Positions 26,777 to 35,907 of a stretch of DNA of 64,000 bases are shown here, in pieces (within the stretch, counting starts at the first letter, position 1; each line of letters begins with the position of its first letter). Made by a program: the position numbers and the translations under genes. Below the pieces are notes generated by a model, which was not told where the DNA came from, did no database searches, and was given only the letters and a program-made list of their open reading frames with translations. Source of the stretch: Wenzhouxiangella sp042310355 (GTDB lineage Bacteria; Pseudomonadota; Gammaproteobacteria; Xanthomonadales; Wenzhouxiangellaceae); contig NZ_JBHJMR010000008.1 in assembly GCF_042310355.1 (NCBI RefSeq), positions 79,034 through 143,033 on the forward strand. The letters run 5' to 3'.

Positions 26777-27737
26777 CCGCCTCGATCTCGACCAGCAGGT
26801 CGCGGCGGCAGACATCCCCGCGCAATCCGGCCAGGCGCGCTTCGGGCCAGCGCGCGCGCAGGCGCTGCTCCACCAGCGGCCAGTCGCCTGCGTGGCGCAG
26901 GTAAACGCGCAACAGGCTGTCGGCGTCGAAATCACCCAATCCCGGACGACCGAGCTGCCCAGCCGCCTCCGACAACAGGGTCTCGAGATTGCGCACGACT
27001 TCCGCCAGCTGGGCCTCGACGTCGCCGGCGTGCAGGGTGCGGTGGCCGACCACGCTGGCCGTGCCCGAGATCATCAGCAGGGCCGAGTCACCCGGGCCGC
27101 CCACGGCGGTGGCGCGAGCAAATGACGGGCTGCGCGGCCCGTACTCGCGGGGATAGCGGAAGGCGCTGACCTGGCGCGGATTCTCGATGTTGATACCGGG
27201 CTCGGGCGCGCACAGCAGGTAGATTCTCAGGCGCGGCTCGTCGCCGCCGATGGCGGTGCCGGCGCACAGCTCACGCTCACCGTAGCCGGCCTTCTCCAGC
27301 GCCGCCGCGCGGCCCAGGCAGAACCGGCGGTAGCGCTCGGCGTCGCCGTCGCCCTCGTTGATGGCCGGCAGGTAATTCCAGGCGCGTAGCAGCTGGCGGC
27401 AGCCGGCCTCGGCCGCGACCGAAAGCAGCCGTCCGTAAGCGGCCTCGACCGCCTGGTTCGGATCCGACGCGGGATCGTCAGGCTGCTCGAGGGCCAGGAA
27501 AAGCAATTCGCCCGCGCGCCGCCAAGTGATGTCGCCGACCGCGCCGGTGGTCACCGCCGCGTCGGCGTACCAGCATTCCTCGCGCAGGTCGCCGCCGAGC
27601 CACGCCAGCCCGCAGCCGGCCAGGCCCGGCTGCGGCCGCGCCAGGGCAAAGCCCAGCAGCGCCGAGCCCTCGGCCGAGCGTTCGGGCCTGACCGAAAGGT
27701 CACCCGGCAAATCAACGGCGGCAGCGCTATGCGGCAC
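26763..27737 (-). CDS. xanB2: XanB2-type chorismatase
   Basis: The 324-residue protein matches the chorismatase family (XanB2, FkbO, Hyg5). Its landmarks are LRAWNYLPAINE near residue 118, ERYRRFC, TAIG, then IENPRQVSAFRYPREYGP and RSPSFARA. In Xanthomonas, XanB2 splits chorismate into 3- and 4-hydroxybenzoate, the aromatic starter of xanthomonadin. Its place inside an aryl-polyene cluster fits exactly. A GTG at 27737 overlapping the preceding gene's stop was chosen; a TTG six bases earlier is possible. Confidence 0.88.
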   Translation of the reverse strand: MPHSAAAVDLPGDLSVRPERSAEGSALLGFALARPQPGLAGCGLAWLGGDLREECWYADAAVTTGAVGDITWRRAGELLFLALEQPDDPASDPNQAVEAAYGRLLSVAAEAGCRQLLRAWNYLPAINEGDGDAERYRRFCLGRAAALEKAGYGERELCAGTAIGGDEPRLRIYLLCAPEPGINIENPRQVSAFRYPREYGPRSPSFARATAVGGPGDSALLMISGTASVVGHRTLHAGDVEAQLAEVVRNLETLLSEAAGQLGRPGLGDFDADSLLRVYLRHAGDWPLVEQRLRARWPEARLAGLRGDVCRRDLLVEIEAVSRG

Positions 27738-29088
27738 GGTCAAAGTCCAGTTCGGCGTTGCGCAGGCGCTGGCGCCGCGCCCGAATGGCGTCGGGCAGAT
27801 TGCGCAGGCTCAACAGGGCGTAGATCAGGCGGAACAGTCGCAGCCGCCGCCGCACGCGACCGTTGTCGTGCAGGTCGCCGGCGAGCACCGAAATCACCGC
27901 CTGGCGCAGACCGAAGACATTGCTCGGATTGAGAAACAGGTGCCGCATGGCCGGGGCCGGGAAACGGTAGATGAACCAGCACAACTCGCGCACGCCCCGC
28001 CGGACCTTGCGGCGGTAGCTGCGACGCGCCCGCGCCGCCGCGGCCCGGTCGCCGGCGAGCTCGGCGCGCACCACGGCCGCCCCCAGCCGGGCGCTGTACA
28101 TGGCGAAGAACACACCCGACGAAAAGACCGGATCGACGAACATGCCAGCGTCGCCCACCAGCAGCCAGCGCGGCCCCATCAGCCGGCGGGTGAAATAGGA
28201 ATAATTGCCCGTGGCGGTAATCGGCGAGGCGGGCTCGGCGCCGAGCATGCGCTCGCCCGCGTGCGGGTTGAGCGCCAGGGTTGCGAAGAAGAAGTCCTCG
28301 ACGTCGCGACCGCGCCGGCGCAGGTAGTCGGGGTTACACACCGCGCCGACGCTCATCACGCCGTCGGCGAGCGGAATCATCCAGATCCAGCCGTGCTCGA
28401 ACCAGTAGATGCTGATGTTGCCGGCCGCCTCGCCGTCGCGCCGCGGCACGTTGCGGAAATGCCCGTAGAGCGCCGCCGTGCCGTGTTTGCGGTTGCGCCG
28501 CTGTAGCTCGAAGCGCTTCGCCAGCAAGGCATCGCGGCCGCTGGCGTCGACCACGAAGCGCGCCTTCAGGCACTGCTCGGCACCGGCGTGCTCGACGGTC
28601 AGTTCGGGTTCGCCGGACTCGAAGTCGATCTGCCGCACGCGGGCGTTCTGCCACGCCTGCGCGCCGCCGGCGGCGGCGTGCTCGAACAGCATCCGGTCGA
28701 ACTCCGAGCGCCGAACCTGCCAGGCGTGCCCGCAACCTTCCGGAACATCCAGGGCCTCGTCGAAGCGAATGTCGTGGCGCTTTTCCTCGGCGGCGTCGCA
28801 GGTGAAGTCCGCACCCGGCTTGAACACCCCCAGGTCCGCCACGCGATCGGCCAGACCCAGCTCGCGGAGGATCTTCATGTTGTGGGGCAACAGCGACTCG
28901 CCGATATGAAAGCGCGGGTGTTCATCCCTTTCCAGCAGGGCGACCGACAACCCGTCCCGGGCCAGCAGGCTGGCCATCGTCGAGCCGGCGGGCCCGCCGC
29001 CGACGACGGCCACATCCACCCGTCCGGGCAGCCGGGACGGGCCGCCTTCAGGGTACGGGTGCTGGGGGACGGCGGATATGACTGGCAT
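27727..29088 (-). CDS. Flavin-dependent halogenase-like oxidoreductase 2
   Basis: The 453-residue FAD enzyme has GGGPAG at about 30-35, HIGESLLP at 61-68 and the halogenase motif WIWMIP at 234-239. It is only distantly similar to the other flavoprotein in the cluster. Its stop overlaps the start of the chorismatase gene, so both would share a transcript and may act on the same aromatic unit. The ATG at 29088 is preceded by TATAAT only 7 bp upstream. Reaction not proven; halogenation or hydroxylation of the aryl ring is likely. Confidence 0.83.
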   Translation of the reverse strand: MPVISAVPQHPYPEGGPSRLPGRVDVAVVGGGPAGSTMASLLARDGLSVALLERDEHPRFHIGESLLPHNMKILRELGLADRVADLGVFKPGADFTCDAAEEKRHDIRFDEALDVPEGCGHAWQVRRSEFDRMLFEHAAAGGAQAWQNARVRQIDFESGEPELTVEHAGAEQCLKARFVVDASGRDALLAKRFELQRRNRKHGTAALYGHFRNVPRRDGEAAGNISIYWFEHGWIWMIPLADGVMSVGAVCNPDYLRRRGRDVEDFFFATLALNPHAGERMLGAEPASPITATGNYSYFTRRLMGPRWLLVGDAGMFVDPVFSSGVFFAMYSARLGAAVVRAELAGDRAAAARARRSYRRKVRRGVRELCWFIYRFPAPAMRHLFLNPSNVFGLRQAVISVLAGDLHDNGRVRRRLRLFRLIYALLSLRNLPDAIRARRQRLRNAELDFDRAA

Positions 29089-29095
29089 CTTCCGT

Positions 29096-29101
29096 ATTAT
29101 A
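29096..29101 (-). promoter_or_regulatory. TATAAT box 7 bp before the flavoprotein 2 ATG (leaderless promoter candidate)
   Basis: On the minus strand TATAAT is followed by ACGGAAG and ATG. Transcription would start at or next to the start codon. The same bases form an overlapping plus-strand TATAAT. Confidence 0.5.
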
Positions 29102-29103
29102 AT
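29098..29103 (+). promoter_or_regulatory. TATAAT box upstream of the ACP operon
   Basis: This TATAAT overlaps the minus-strand box in the divergent gap between flavoprotein 2 and the ACP gene. It lies 134 bp before the ACP start. No clear -35 hexamer is visible. Confidence 0.4.
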
Positions 29104-29236
29104 GTCGTTACAAGTCCGATACCGACGCCGACCGCCGCCCCGGACGGGCCGCGGCGCAACCCGAACATCATCATTCCTTGACCGACGACCCGGGCGCGAC
29201 GGACGCATCAACCGTCGTTCACCGGGAGGAGCAGAC

Positions 29237-29512
29237 ATGAGCACACAGCAGTCGCCGCAGGAACACGAACTGGCCGAACTGATCGTCAGTTCGCTCAACC
29301 TCGAGGACCTCTCCCCCGGCGAGATCGAGCCCGAGAAACCGCTATTCGGCGGTGAGTACGGGCTCGATTCGATCGACGCCCTCGAACTGGCCGTGGCCAT
29401 TTCCAAGCAGTACGGCGTCCAGCTCAAGGCCGATGACGAACGCAACCGGCATGCATTCGCCAATCTGCGATCGCTCAACGAGCACGTTCAGTCCCTGCGC
29501 GAGCAGGGCTGA
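29237..29512 (+). CDS. Acyl carrier protein of the aryl-polyene cluster
   Basis: The 91-residue ACP carries the phosphopantetheine site GLDSIDALEL with Ser45. It starts at MSTQQSPQEH behind GGGAGGA. It would hold the aryl starter and polyene intermediates, like XanC or ApeE/F. Only one ACP gene is seen in the window, whereas E. coli-type clusters have two. It opens a nine-gene operon running to the ketoreductase. Confidence 0.92.
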   Translation: MSTQQSPQEHELAELIVSSLNLEDLSPGEIEPEKPLFGGEYGLDSIDALELAVAISKQYGVQLKADDERNRHAFANLRSLNEHVQSLREQG

Positions 29513-29540
29513 ACGCAGGCCGAAGCGGCTCGCATTCCCC

Positions 29541-30149
29541 ATGCCTCGCTGGCGCCTGATTGCCCTGGCTCTCTACCCCGTCGTGGTCTACGCCTCGCTG
29601 CAGCTCGGTCGGCCGGAACTGCGCTCGCTGTGCCTGCCGTTGCTGGCCTTGCTGTTCCTGCCGCTACTGCCGGGCCGGGCCGGGCGTGTCTTGCTGATGG
29701 CGGGCGCGCTGGCGCTGGCGGCCATCGCGCTGTTCCTGCCCGCCCTGGCGCTGTGGCCTCCGGGGCTGATCTTCGTCGCGATGGGCCTGTGGTTCGCCGC
29801 CACCCTGCGTGAAGGCCAGACCCCCGTCATCGAACGCTTCGCGCAGCTGGTTCACGACGGCAACGGCACCGAGGCGCCGACCCACGCCGGTGCCTGGCTG
29901 AGGGGCTGGACCCTGGGCTGGGCGGCGGTGCTCTCGGCCATCGGCGTGGTCGCCCTGTGGCTGGCCGCCTTCGATCACGTGCAGGCCTGGCTGATCTGGG
30001 TCGTGGTCGGCGCACCGGCGATCATGCTGGGCACCCTCTGGCTAGAATTACTACTGCGCCGACGGGTTTTTCCCGACGACGAGCATCCCGGCCTGATTCG
30101 CTTCCTGCTGGACGTCGCGCGCATTCAACCGCATCATTTCGCCCGATGA
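29541..30149 (+). CDS. COG4648-type membrane protein
   Basis: The 202-residue protein has about six hydrophobic segments and matches the small membrane protein found next to the ACP and AMP-ligase genes in aryl-polyene clusters (ApeG-like). Its function is unknown; it may anchor the synthase complex at the membrane. Its stop overlaps the start of the ligase gene. Confidence 0.75.
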   Translation: MPRWRLIALALYPVVVYASLQLGRPELRSLCLPLLALLFLPLLPGRAGRVLLMAGALALAAIALFLPALALWPPGLIFVAMGLWFAATLREGQTPVIERFAQLVHDGNGTEAPTHAGAWLRGWTLGWAAVLSAIGVVALWLAAFDHVQAWLIWVVVGAPAIMLGTLWLELLLRRRVFPDDEHPGLIRFLLDVARIQPHHFAR

Positions 30150-31477
30150 GCAAGATACCCCTGACAACCCGGGCGCTGGACGAACTCGTCATGCTGCACG
30201 CGGACGAGCCGATCAGCGTGGGCCGCTTCATCGCCCAGGCCGAGGCGCTGTCCCGTCGCCTGCCGGGGCGTGCGCCGGTGATCAACCTGTGCCAGGACCG
30301 TCACGCCTTCAGTGTGACCTTTGCCGCCAGCGTGATGGCCGGCGGCTGCAACCTGTTGCCGGCCAATCGCCTCGAGGCCACGATCGACGACCTCCACGAC
30401 GCCTTCGAAGGCGCCGTGATCGTGGCCGAGTGCGCCCTCGAAGGCTTCAAGGGGACGATCATCGATCCCGCCGAGGCCCTTTCGGTAGCCGACCGCGCCG
30501 CCGCCATCCCGCAGATCCCGGCCGACCAGTTGGCCGCCGTCGTGTTCACCTCCGGCAGCACCGGGGGGGCTTCGCGCATCGACAAGACCTGGCGCACCCT
30601 GCACGACAGCAGCCTGATCAACCTCGCACAGCTGGACCCGCCGCGCGGCGCCCGCGTGCTGGCCACGGTGCCGCCCCAGCACATGTGGGGTCTGGAAACC
30701 TCGGTGCTCATGCCCTGGTTCGGCCCGCTTACCGTCAGCTCGGCCCATCCCTTTTTCGTCGCCGACATCTGCCGGGAACTGGCGCGCATCGAGCAACCCC
30801 GGGTACTGGTCTCGACCCCCGTCCACCTGCGCGCGCTGGTCGAGTCGGGTGTCGACCTGCCGGATATCGAGACCGTCTACTCGGCCACCGCCCCGCTGAG
30901 CCGCTCCCTGGCACGCCGCATCGAGCGGGCCACCGGCGCGAGAGTCGTGGAAATATACGGCTGCTCCGAAACCGGCTGCCTGGCCCGGCGCCAGACCGCC
31001 CGGGTCCGCGACTGGCAACTGTTCGACGCCTTCGAACTCACCCCGGACGGCGACGGCACCGTCGCCACCGCGCCGCACCTGCCCGGGCCGGTGCGCCTGA
31101 TGGACCACCTCGAGTTTCGCAGCAACGACAGCTTCCGCCTGCTGGGCCGGCACAGCGACCTGGTGAACATTGCCGGCAAGCGCGCTTCCCTGGCCGAGCT
31201 GACCGGCATCCTGCTCGACATCCCGGGCGTGCTCGACGGCGTCATTTTCCAGCCGCCCGAACACGAGGACGGTCCGGCGGCGCGACTCGCCGCGCTGGTG
31301 GTCGCACCCAACCTGGAAGCGGCCGATATTCGCCGCGCCCTGGCCCGCCGCATCGACCCGGCGTTCATGCCGCGCCCGCTGCGCCTGGTCGAGCAGCTGC
31401 CGCGGGCGGAAACCGGCAAGCTGCCGCGCCAGTCGCTGCTGCAGTTCTTCGCCCGAACCTGCAGGCAGGCAGGATGA
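30146..31477 (+). CDS. AMP-dependent aryl-ACP/CoA ligase
   Basis: The 443-residue adenylating enzyme has the P-loop TSGSTGG at about 135-141 and the core motifs VEIYGCSETG and LGRHSDLVNIAGKR, with the C-terminal Lys in AETGKLPRQSLL. It would activate hydroxybenzoate from the chorismatase and load it on the ACP, as ApeH or the xanthomonadin 3-HBA ligase does. It is short for the ANL family but typical of aryl-polyene members. Confidence 0.88.
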   Translation: MSKIPLTTRALDELVMLHADEPISVGRFIAQAEALSRRLPGRAPVINLCQDRHAFSVTFAASVMAGGCNLLPANRLEATIDDLHDAFEGAVIVAECALEGFKGTIIDPAEALSVADRAAAIPQIPADQLAAVVFTSGSTGGASRIDKTWRTLHDSSLINLAQLDPPRGARVLATVPPQHMWGLETSVLMPWFGPLTVSSAHPFFVADICRELARIEQPRVLVSTPVHLRALVESGVDLPDIETVYSATAPLSRSLARRIERATGARVVEIYGCSETGCLARRQTARVRDWQLFDAFELTPDGDGTVATAPHLPGPVRLMDHLEFRSNDSFRLLGRHSDLVNIAGKRASLAELTGILLDIPGVLDGVIFQPPEHEDGPAARLAALVVAPNLEAADIRRALARRIDPAFMPRPLRLVEQLPRAETGKLPRQSLLQFFARTCRQAG

Positions 31478-31782
31478 ACCCGGTCGACGTCATCTGCCGC
31501 ATTCCGGCCGACCACCCCTCGCTGCCGGGGCATTTCCCCGGTCAGCCGATCGTGCCCGGGGTGGTTCTGCTCGAACTGGTGCAGCGCCAGGCCGCCGCGC
31601 TGGCGGGCTTTCGCGAGGGCGCCACGCGCTGGCAGCGCGTCAAGTTCCTGCGCCCGGTTCGCCCCGAGCAGGCCATCCACCTGCATATCGAGGGAGCGGC
31701 CGATCAGTTTTCGTTCACCATCCGGACCGAAGACGGTGAAACCGTCGCCCGCGGACAGTGCCGTCATGGCCCACTGGCGTGA
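31474..31782 (+). CDS. Small FabA/FabZ-like hot-dog dehydratase (ApeI type)
   Basis: The 102-residue protein has the hot-dog dehydratase motif LPGHFPGQPIVPGVVLLE, with the catalytic His in GHFPG. It would dehydrate 3-hydroxyacyl-ACP during polyene formation. Start overlaps the ligase stop; its end overlaps the acyltransferase by 17 bp. A second dehydratase lies at 35467. Confidence 0.85.
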   Translation: MNPVDVICRIPADHPSLPGHFPGQPIVPGVVLLELVQRQAAALAGFREGATRWQRVKFLRPVRPEQAIHLHIEGAADQFSFTIRTEDGETVARGQCRHGPLA

Positions 31783-32704
31783 ACGCCCCGAGGGCGGCAA
31801 CCGCTTCTGGCTCGCCCTGATTCGATGGTGCATCCTGAACGTCGGGCGGGGATTCGCCCGGCTGTGCCTGCTTCCCACCACCCTTTACTTCTTTCTGGTT
31901 CGGGGCCCCGAGCGACGCGCCTCGCGCGAATGGCTGGCCCTGGTCGGGGCGCCGCGGCAAGGCGGGTGGGGCGTGCTGATCCACATCTACACCTTCGCCG
32001 TGACCATCGTCGACCGGGTGCTGCTGCTGGCCGGTCGCGGCAACGAGCTCGACGTTCGCCCCGAGGGCGTCGAGGCGCTGCATGAACTGCTCGATGACGG
32101 CCGCGGGTGCATGCTGCTGGGCTCGCACCTGGGCAGCTTCGAGGCGATTCGCGTGTTCAGCCGCCAGGCGCCGCCGCAGTACCGCAGGCTCAAGGTGGTG
32201 ATTGACCGCGACCAGAATTCGCTCATGACGCAGATGATGGAAGAACTCCTGCCCGACATCCGCGACACCGTCATCGACGCGCGCCAACCCGGCCCCGCCA
32301 TCGTGCTCGAAGCCGGCGGCGTGATGGAATCCGGGGGCATGGTCGCCATGCTCGCCGATCGCACCTGGGCGAGCGAAGCGGCCGTCGACGTCACCTTCCT
32401 CGGCCGGCCGACCCGGCTGCCCGCCGCGCCGCTGGCCATCGCCGACACCCTCGAGGTGCCCGTGGTGATGGTCTTCGGGCTCTACGAAGGCCGCGGCCGC
32501 TACCGGCTGGTGTTCGAACGGCTGCCGCGACCGACCGAACGCGCGCGCAGCCGCAGCGAGCGCCGCCGGGCACTGAACGAGGGCGTGCAGCACTATGCCG
32601 AGCGCCTGGAGCACTACGCCCGACAATACCCTTACAATTGGTTCAACTTCTATGACTTCTGGACTGCTGACACTGATCCTGCTGCTCGCGACGGCAAGCG
32701 CTGA
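31766..32704 (+). CDS. LpxL/HtrB-like acyltransferase
   Basis: The 312-residue protein has one N-terminal hydrophobic segment and the acyltransferase motif HLGSFE (HX4E). The DRTW element of lipid A acyltransferases is also present. In aryl-polyene clusters such enzymes transfer the polyene acyl chain to a lipid or glycolipid acceptor. The start at MAHWRERPEGG lies inside the end of the dehydratase gene. Together with the GT2 it probably builds the outer-membrane anchor. Confidence 0.83.
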   Translation: MAHWRERPEGGNRFWLALIRWCILNVGRGFARLCLLPTTLYFFLVRGPERRASREWLALVGAPRQGGWGVLIHIYTFAVTIVDRVLLLAGRGNELDVRPEGVEALHELLDDGRGCMLLGSHLGSFEAIRVFSRQAPPQYRRLKVVIDRDQNSLMTQMMEELLPDIRDTVIDARQPGPAIVLEAGGVMESGGMVAMLADRTWASEAAVDVTFLGRPTRLPAAPLAIADTLEVPVVMVFGLYEGRGRYRLVFERLPRPTERARSRSERRRALNEGVQHYAERLEHYARQYPYNWFNFYDFWTADTDPAARDGKR

Positions 32705-33218
32705 GGCCGGCGAGTCGCTCGACGAACTCGTCGCCGCCGTGGCCCCCGAGGGGGATCGCGCCGAGCTCGATTTCCGCGAGACCCGCCAATCGCCGCTGCT
32801 GTCCGAGCCGCTGGTGGTGACCGGGCGAATGTGGCGCAACCGCCGCGGGCAACTGGTGCGCGAAACCGTCGAACCGCGCCAGGCGACCTACACCCTGACG
32901 TCGAGCATGATCGTGATCGAGCGCCCGGGGCAGTCGCCGCGCAACCACAGCCTGGCGCACGTGCCCGAGCTGGCGGTGCTCTACCACGGCCTGTCCGCCC
33001 TGCTCGGCGGGGATGCCGACGCCCTGCGGGAACGTTTCGAACACGAACTCAGGCACGAGGAAACCGGCTGGCGGCTGCTGCTGCGACCGCGCGACGAGTC
33101 GCTGGCCGAGCGCGTCACGGCCCTGTCGCTGAGCGGTGAGGCCGATCGGCTCCAGCGCTTCGAGCTGGAACTGGCCGACGGCGAGACCATCGAAACCGAG
33201 TTGAGTCGCCGGCCGTGA
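32652..33218 (+). CDS. LolA-like periplasmic carrier of the aryl-polyene cluster
   Basis: The 188-residue protein has a signal peptide (about 1-19, ending AEA) and the half-barrel pattern of LolA-type carriers (DFRETRQSPLLSEPLVVTG). Aryl-polyene loci regularly encode a LolA-like protein thought to shuttle the lipid across the periplasm. It overlaps the acyltransferase by 53 bp and the exporter by 4 bp. Confidence 0.8.
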   Translation: MTSGLLTLILLLATASAEAGESLDELVAAVAPEGDRAELDFRETRQSPLLSEPLVVTGRMWRNRRGQLVRETVEPRQATYTLTSSMIVIERPGQSPRNHSLAHVPELAVLYHGLSALLGGDADALRERFEHELRHEETGWRLLLRPRDESLAERVTALSLSGEADRLQRFELELADGETIETELSRRP

Positions 33219-35470
33219 GACACCTCTGGCGTCCGCTGCTGGCCTTGCTGGTGCTGGCGGGCGCCGGGTTCTTCACCTTCGCCGGTCTCGAGCTCGATTA
33301 CCGGCTCGACGCCTTCCTGCCGGCCCCCGGCACGGCGCAGCAGGAAATCGTGGTCGACCAGGTCTCCGGCGGCAGCGCCGGTCGCCTGATTCTCGCCGCC
33401 GTGGAAGGCGGCAGCCCGCCGGATCTGGCGCAGGCCAGCCGCCGCCTGGCCGAGCAGTGGCGCGGGCTCGAAGGCGTCGAGCGCGTCGACAACGGCAACT
33501 GGTCGGACGACGACGCCCTGGTCGAAAAGCTCATGCAGGCGCGCTTTGCCCTGGTCCCGGACGTGGCCGGGCGCGTGCAGCCCGATGCCGTCGCCGACGC
33601 GCTCGATCAGCGCCTGTCCGACCTGGCCTTCGCCGGGCAGCGCGTCGAAAACCTGATCGCGCGCGATCCGCTCGGCCTGGTCGAAGCGCTGGGCGCCGAG
33701 CTGTCCGCCGCCGGGCGCATCCGGACCGTCGACGGCATGTGGTTCGACGACGCCGGCGAGCGCGCGCTGCTGCTCGTACACTCCGCCCACGCGCCCTTTG
33801 CCGTCGACGCGCAGTCGAGCCTGCTGCAGTCCTTGCGCGCAGGCTTCGACCAGGCCGCGCCGGACGCCCTCGAACTGGTGCTCGCCGGCGCGCCCGTCAT
33901 CGGCGTGGCCAGCGCCGAGGCTTCCCGCGCCGACGCCTTGCGCCTGAGCCTTTGGGGAAGCGCGGTGGTGCTGCTCGTGCTGGCCTTCGCCTGGCGTTCG
34001 GCCAGTGCGATGCTGGCCGGCGCCGTACCCCTGGCCGCCGGCGTGGTCTGCGGCCTGGCGGTGACGGTTCTGGCCTTCGGCCAGGTGCACGGCCTGACCC
34101 TGGCCTTCGGCTTCACCCTGCTGGGCGTGGCGCTGGACTATCCGGTTCACCTGTTCGGTCACGCCGACCGTCGGGCCTTGTCGGCCACCGCGCGCAATAT
34201 CCGCGCACCACTTCTTCTGGGCGTGATGAGCACGCTGATTGCCTACGTCGCCATCTGGCTGTCCAACAGCCCCGGCCTGGCCCAGCTCGGTGCCTTCTCG
34301 GCCGCCGGCCTGGCCGGTGCCGCGGTCGCCACGCTGTTGCTTCCGGCCCTCGACCCGGCCCTGCCGCGGCGGGTGCAGCCGACGCGGGTGCGACCGGTCA
34401 ACTGGCCGGCCGTCCCGGTGCTGCTGGGCCTGGCCGCGCTGGCTTTCCTCGTCTGGCAGGGCGAGGCGCGCTGGTCCAACGACCTGTCGCGCCTGAGCCC
34501 GATCGACCGCGAACAGATCGAAGTCGACCGCGACCTCCGGGCCGCGCTCGGCGGCGGCGACGTGCGCTACCTGATTGCCGCCGGCGGCGAAACCCCGGAC
34601 GCGGCGCTGCGCGCGGCCGAAGCGACCACCGAGCTGCTCGAGCAGGCCCGCGACGAGGGCCTGATCGAACACTGGCAGACGCCGACCGACTGGCTGCCGT
34701 CGAGCGCCCGCCAGCGCGAGCGCCTGTCGGCCTGGCCGGCCGCGGAGGAAATGCGCGAGCGCCTCCAGGCCGCCGATGCCGGCTTTCGGGCCGAAGCCTT
34801 CGACCCCTTCCTCGAGGACCTCGCGCAAGCGCGCGAGCGCGGTCCGATCGGGCGCGCGTTCTGGCAGGCCACGCCCCTTGCGGCGCGCCTGGATACCCAG
34901 CTGCGCCAGACCACCGACGGCTGGCGCGCGCTGATCACGCCGGTGGGCCTGGACAACCCACAGGCCCTGGCGCAGTTGCTGGCGCGCGGCGAGACCCCGG
35001 CGGAACTGGTGGACCTGGCGGCGGGGTCGGAGGCCATGGTGGCGGCATGGCGCCGCGACGCGGGCCTCAGCCTGGGCATCGCCGCCGGGATCATCCTGCT
35101 GCTGCTGGGCCTGCGGCTGCGCCGACCGTCCGAAATCCTGGCGGTGGCCCTGCCGCCGGCGGCAGCCGTGCTCGTCACGGCAGCGGCAATGAGTCATTTC
35201 GGCGGCGGTCTGAGTATCGTGCACCTCATCGGTCTGCTGCTGACCGCGGGCATCGGGCTCGACTTCGCGCTGTTCTCGCGCAGCTTCCGCGGCGACCCGC
35301 CGGCGGTGGCGCGCAGCCGGCGCGCCATCGATACCTGCGCGCTGTCGACCGGCGGCGTGTTCTTCGTGCTCGGGCAGTCCAGCATCGGCCTGCTGCAGAT
35401 GCTGGGCTTGACCGTGGCGCTGGGCATTTTGCTATCGTGGCTGTTTACCCGAATCGGTCAGCCCCGGTGA
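33215..35470 (+). CDS. MMPL/RND-family exporter (COG4258)
   Basis: The 751-residue protein has two repeats, each a large periplasmic domain followed by about five membrane segments (about 240-400 and 620-750). This fits the predicted lipid exporters of aryl-polyene clusters. The first membrane segment spans residues 7-25. It starts at GTG overlapping the LolA-like gene. It would move the finished pigment lipid out of the inner membrane. Confidence 0.87.
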   Translation: MRHLWRPLLALLVLAGAGFFTFAGLELDYRLDAFLPAPGTAQQEIVVDQVSGGSAGRLILAAVEGGSPPDLAQASRRLAEQWRGLEGVERVDNGNWSDDDALVEKLMQARFALVPDVAGRVQPDAVADALDQRLSDLAFAGQRVENLIARDPLGLVEALGAELSAAGRIRTVDGMWFDDAGERALLLVHSAHAPFAVDAQSSLLQSLRAGFDQAAPDALELVLAGAPVIGVASAEASRADALRLSLWGSAVVLLVLAFAWRSASAMLAGAVPLAAGVVCGLAVTVLAFGQVHGLTLAFGFTLLGVALDYPVHLFGHADRRALSATARNIRAPLLLGVMSTLIAYVAIWLSNSPGLAQLGAFSAAGLAGAAVATLLLPALDPALPRRVQPTRVRPVNWPAVPVLLGLAALAFLVWQGEARWSNDLSRLSPIDREQIEVDRDLRAALGGGDVRYLIAAGGETPDAALRAAEATTELLEQARDEGLIEHWQTPTDWLPSSARQRERLSAWPAAEEMRERLQAADAGFRAEAFDPFLEDLAQARERGPIGRAFWQATPLAARLDTQLRQTTDGWRALITPVGLDNPQALAQLLARGETPAELVDLAAGSEAMVAAWRRDAGLSLGIAAGIILLLLGLRLRRPSEILAVALPPAAAVLVTAAAMSHFGGGLSIVHLIGLLLTAGIGLDFALFSRSFRGDPPAVARSRRAIDTCALSTGGVFFVLGQSSIGLLQMLGLTVALGILLSWLFTRIGQPR

Positions 35471-35907
35471 ACGAATCATTGACGGACATCGCATCGCGCA
35501 TTCCCCACGCCGGCGCCATGGTGCTGATCGACGAGGTCGTCAGCCACGACGAGGCGCGCATCACCTGCCGCGCCCGGACCGGCGCGCTCGATGAGCACCC
35601 CCTCGGCCGCAAGGGCCAACTCCCGGCAACCGCCCTGGCCGAGTACGGTGCCCAGGCCATGGCCGTGCACGGCAGCCTGCTGGCGGCCAGCGACGCGCCG
35701 CCGCGCGAGGGCCGCCTGGTCGCCCTGCCCGAGCTCGAGCTGGGCGTCTGGGCACTGGAAGCCCCGGCCGAGCTGACCATTCACGCCGAGCGCGTCGGCG
35801 GCAGCGCCGTCGGCGAGGTCTACGAATTTCAGGTCCTGGCCGACGAACACGAACTGGCGCGCGGACGGGCCACGGTCATGTTCCCCGTGCCGGGCGCGGC
35901 GGCATGA
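35467..35907 (+). CDS. Hot-dog dehydratase (ApeP type)
   Basis: The 146-residue protein starts at GTG and has IPHAGAMVLIDEVV and LPATALAEYGAQAMAVHG, typical of the ApeP/FabZ-like 3-hydroxyacyl-ACP dehydratases of aryl-polyene clusters. Overlaps of four bases on both sides couple it to the exporter and the ketoreductase. Confidence 0.87.
   Translation: MNESLTDIASRIPHAGAMVLIDEVVSHDEARITCRARTGALDEHPLGRKGQLPATALAEYGAQAMAVHGSLLAASDAPPREGRLVALPELELGVWALEAPAELTIHAERVGGSAVGEVYEFQVLADEHELARGRATVMFPVPGAAA

Noticed and set aside
25076..26935. Minus-strand 600-codon ORF over the first flavoprotein
   Set aside because: It is a shadow of the plus-strand gene, which has FAD and WxWxIP motifs.
32981..35224. 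Long minus-strand ORF opposite the MMPL exporter
   Set aside because: Composition is Gly/Gln/Arg-rich with no membrane segments, whereas the plus strand encodes a coherent exporter overlapping its neighbours.
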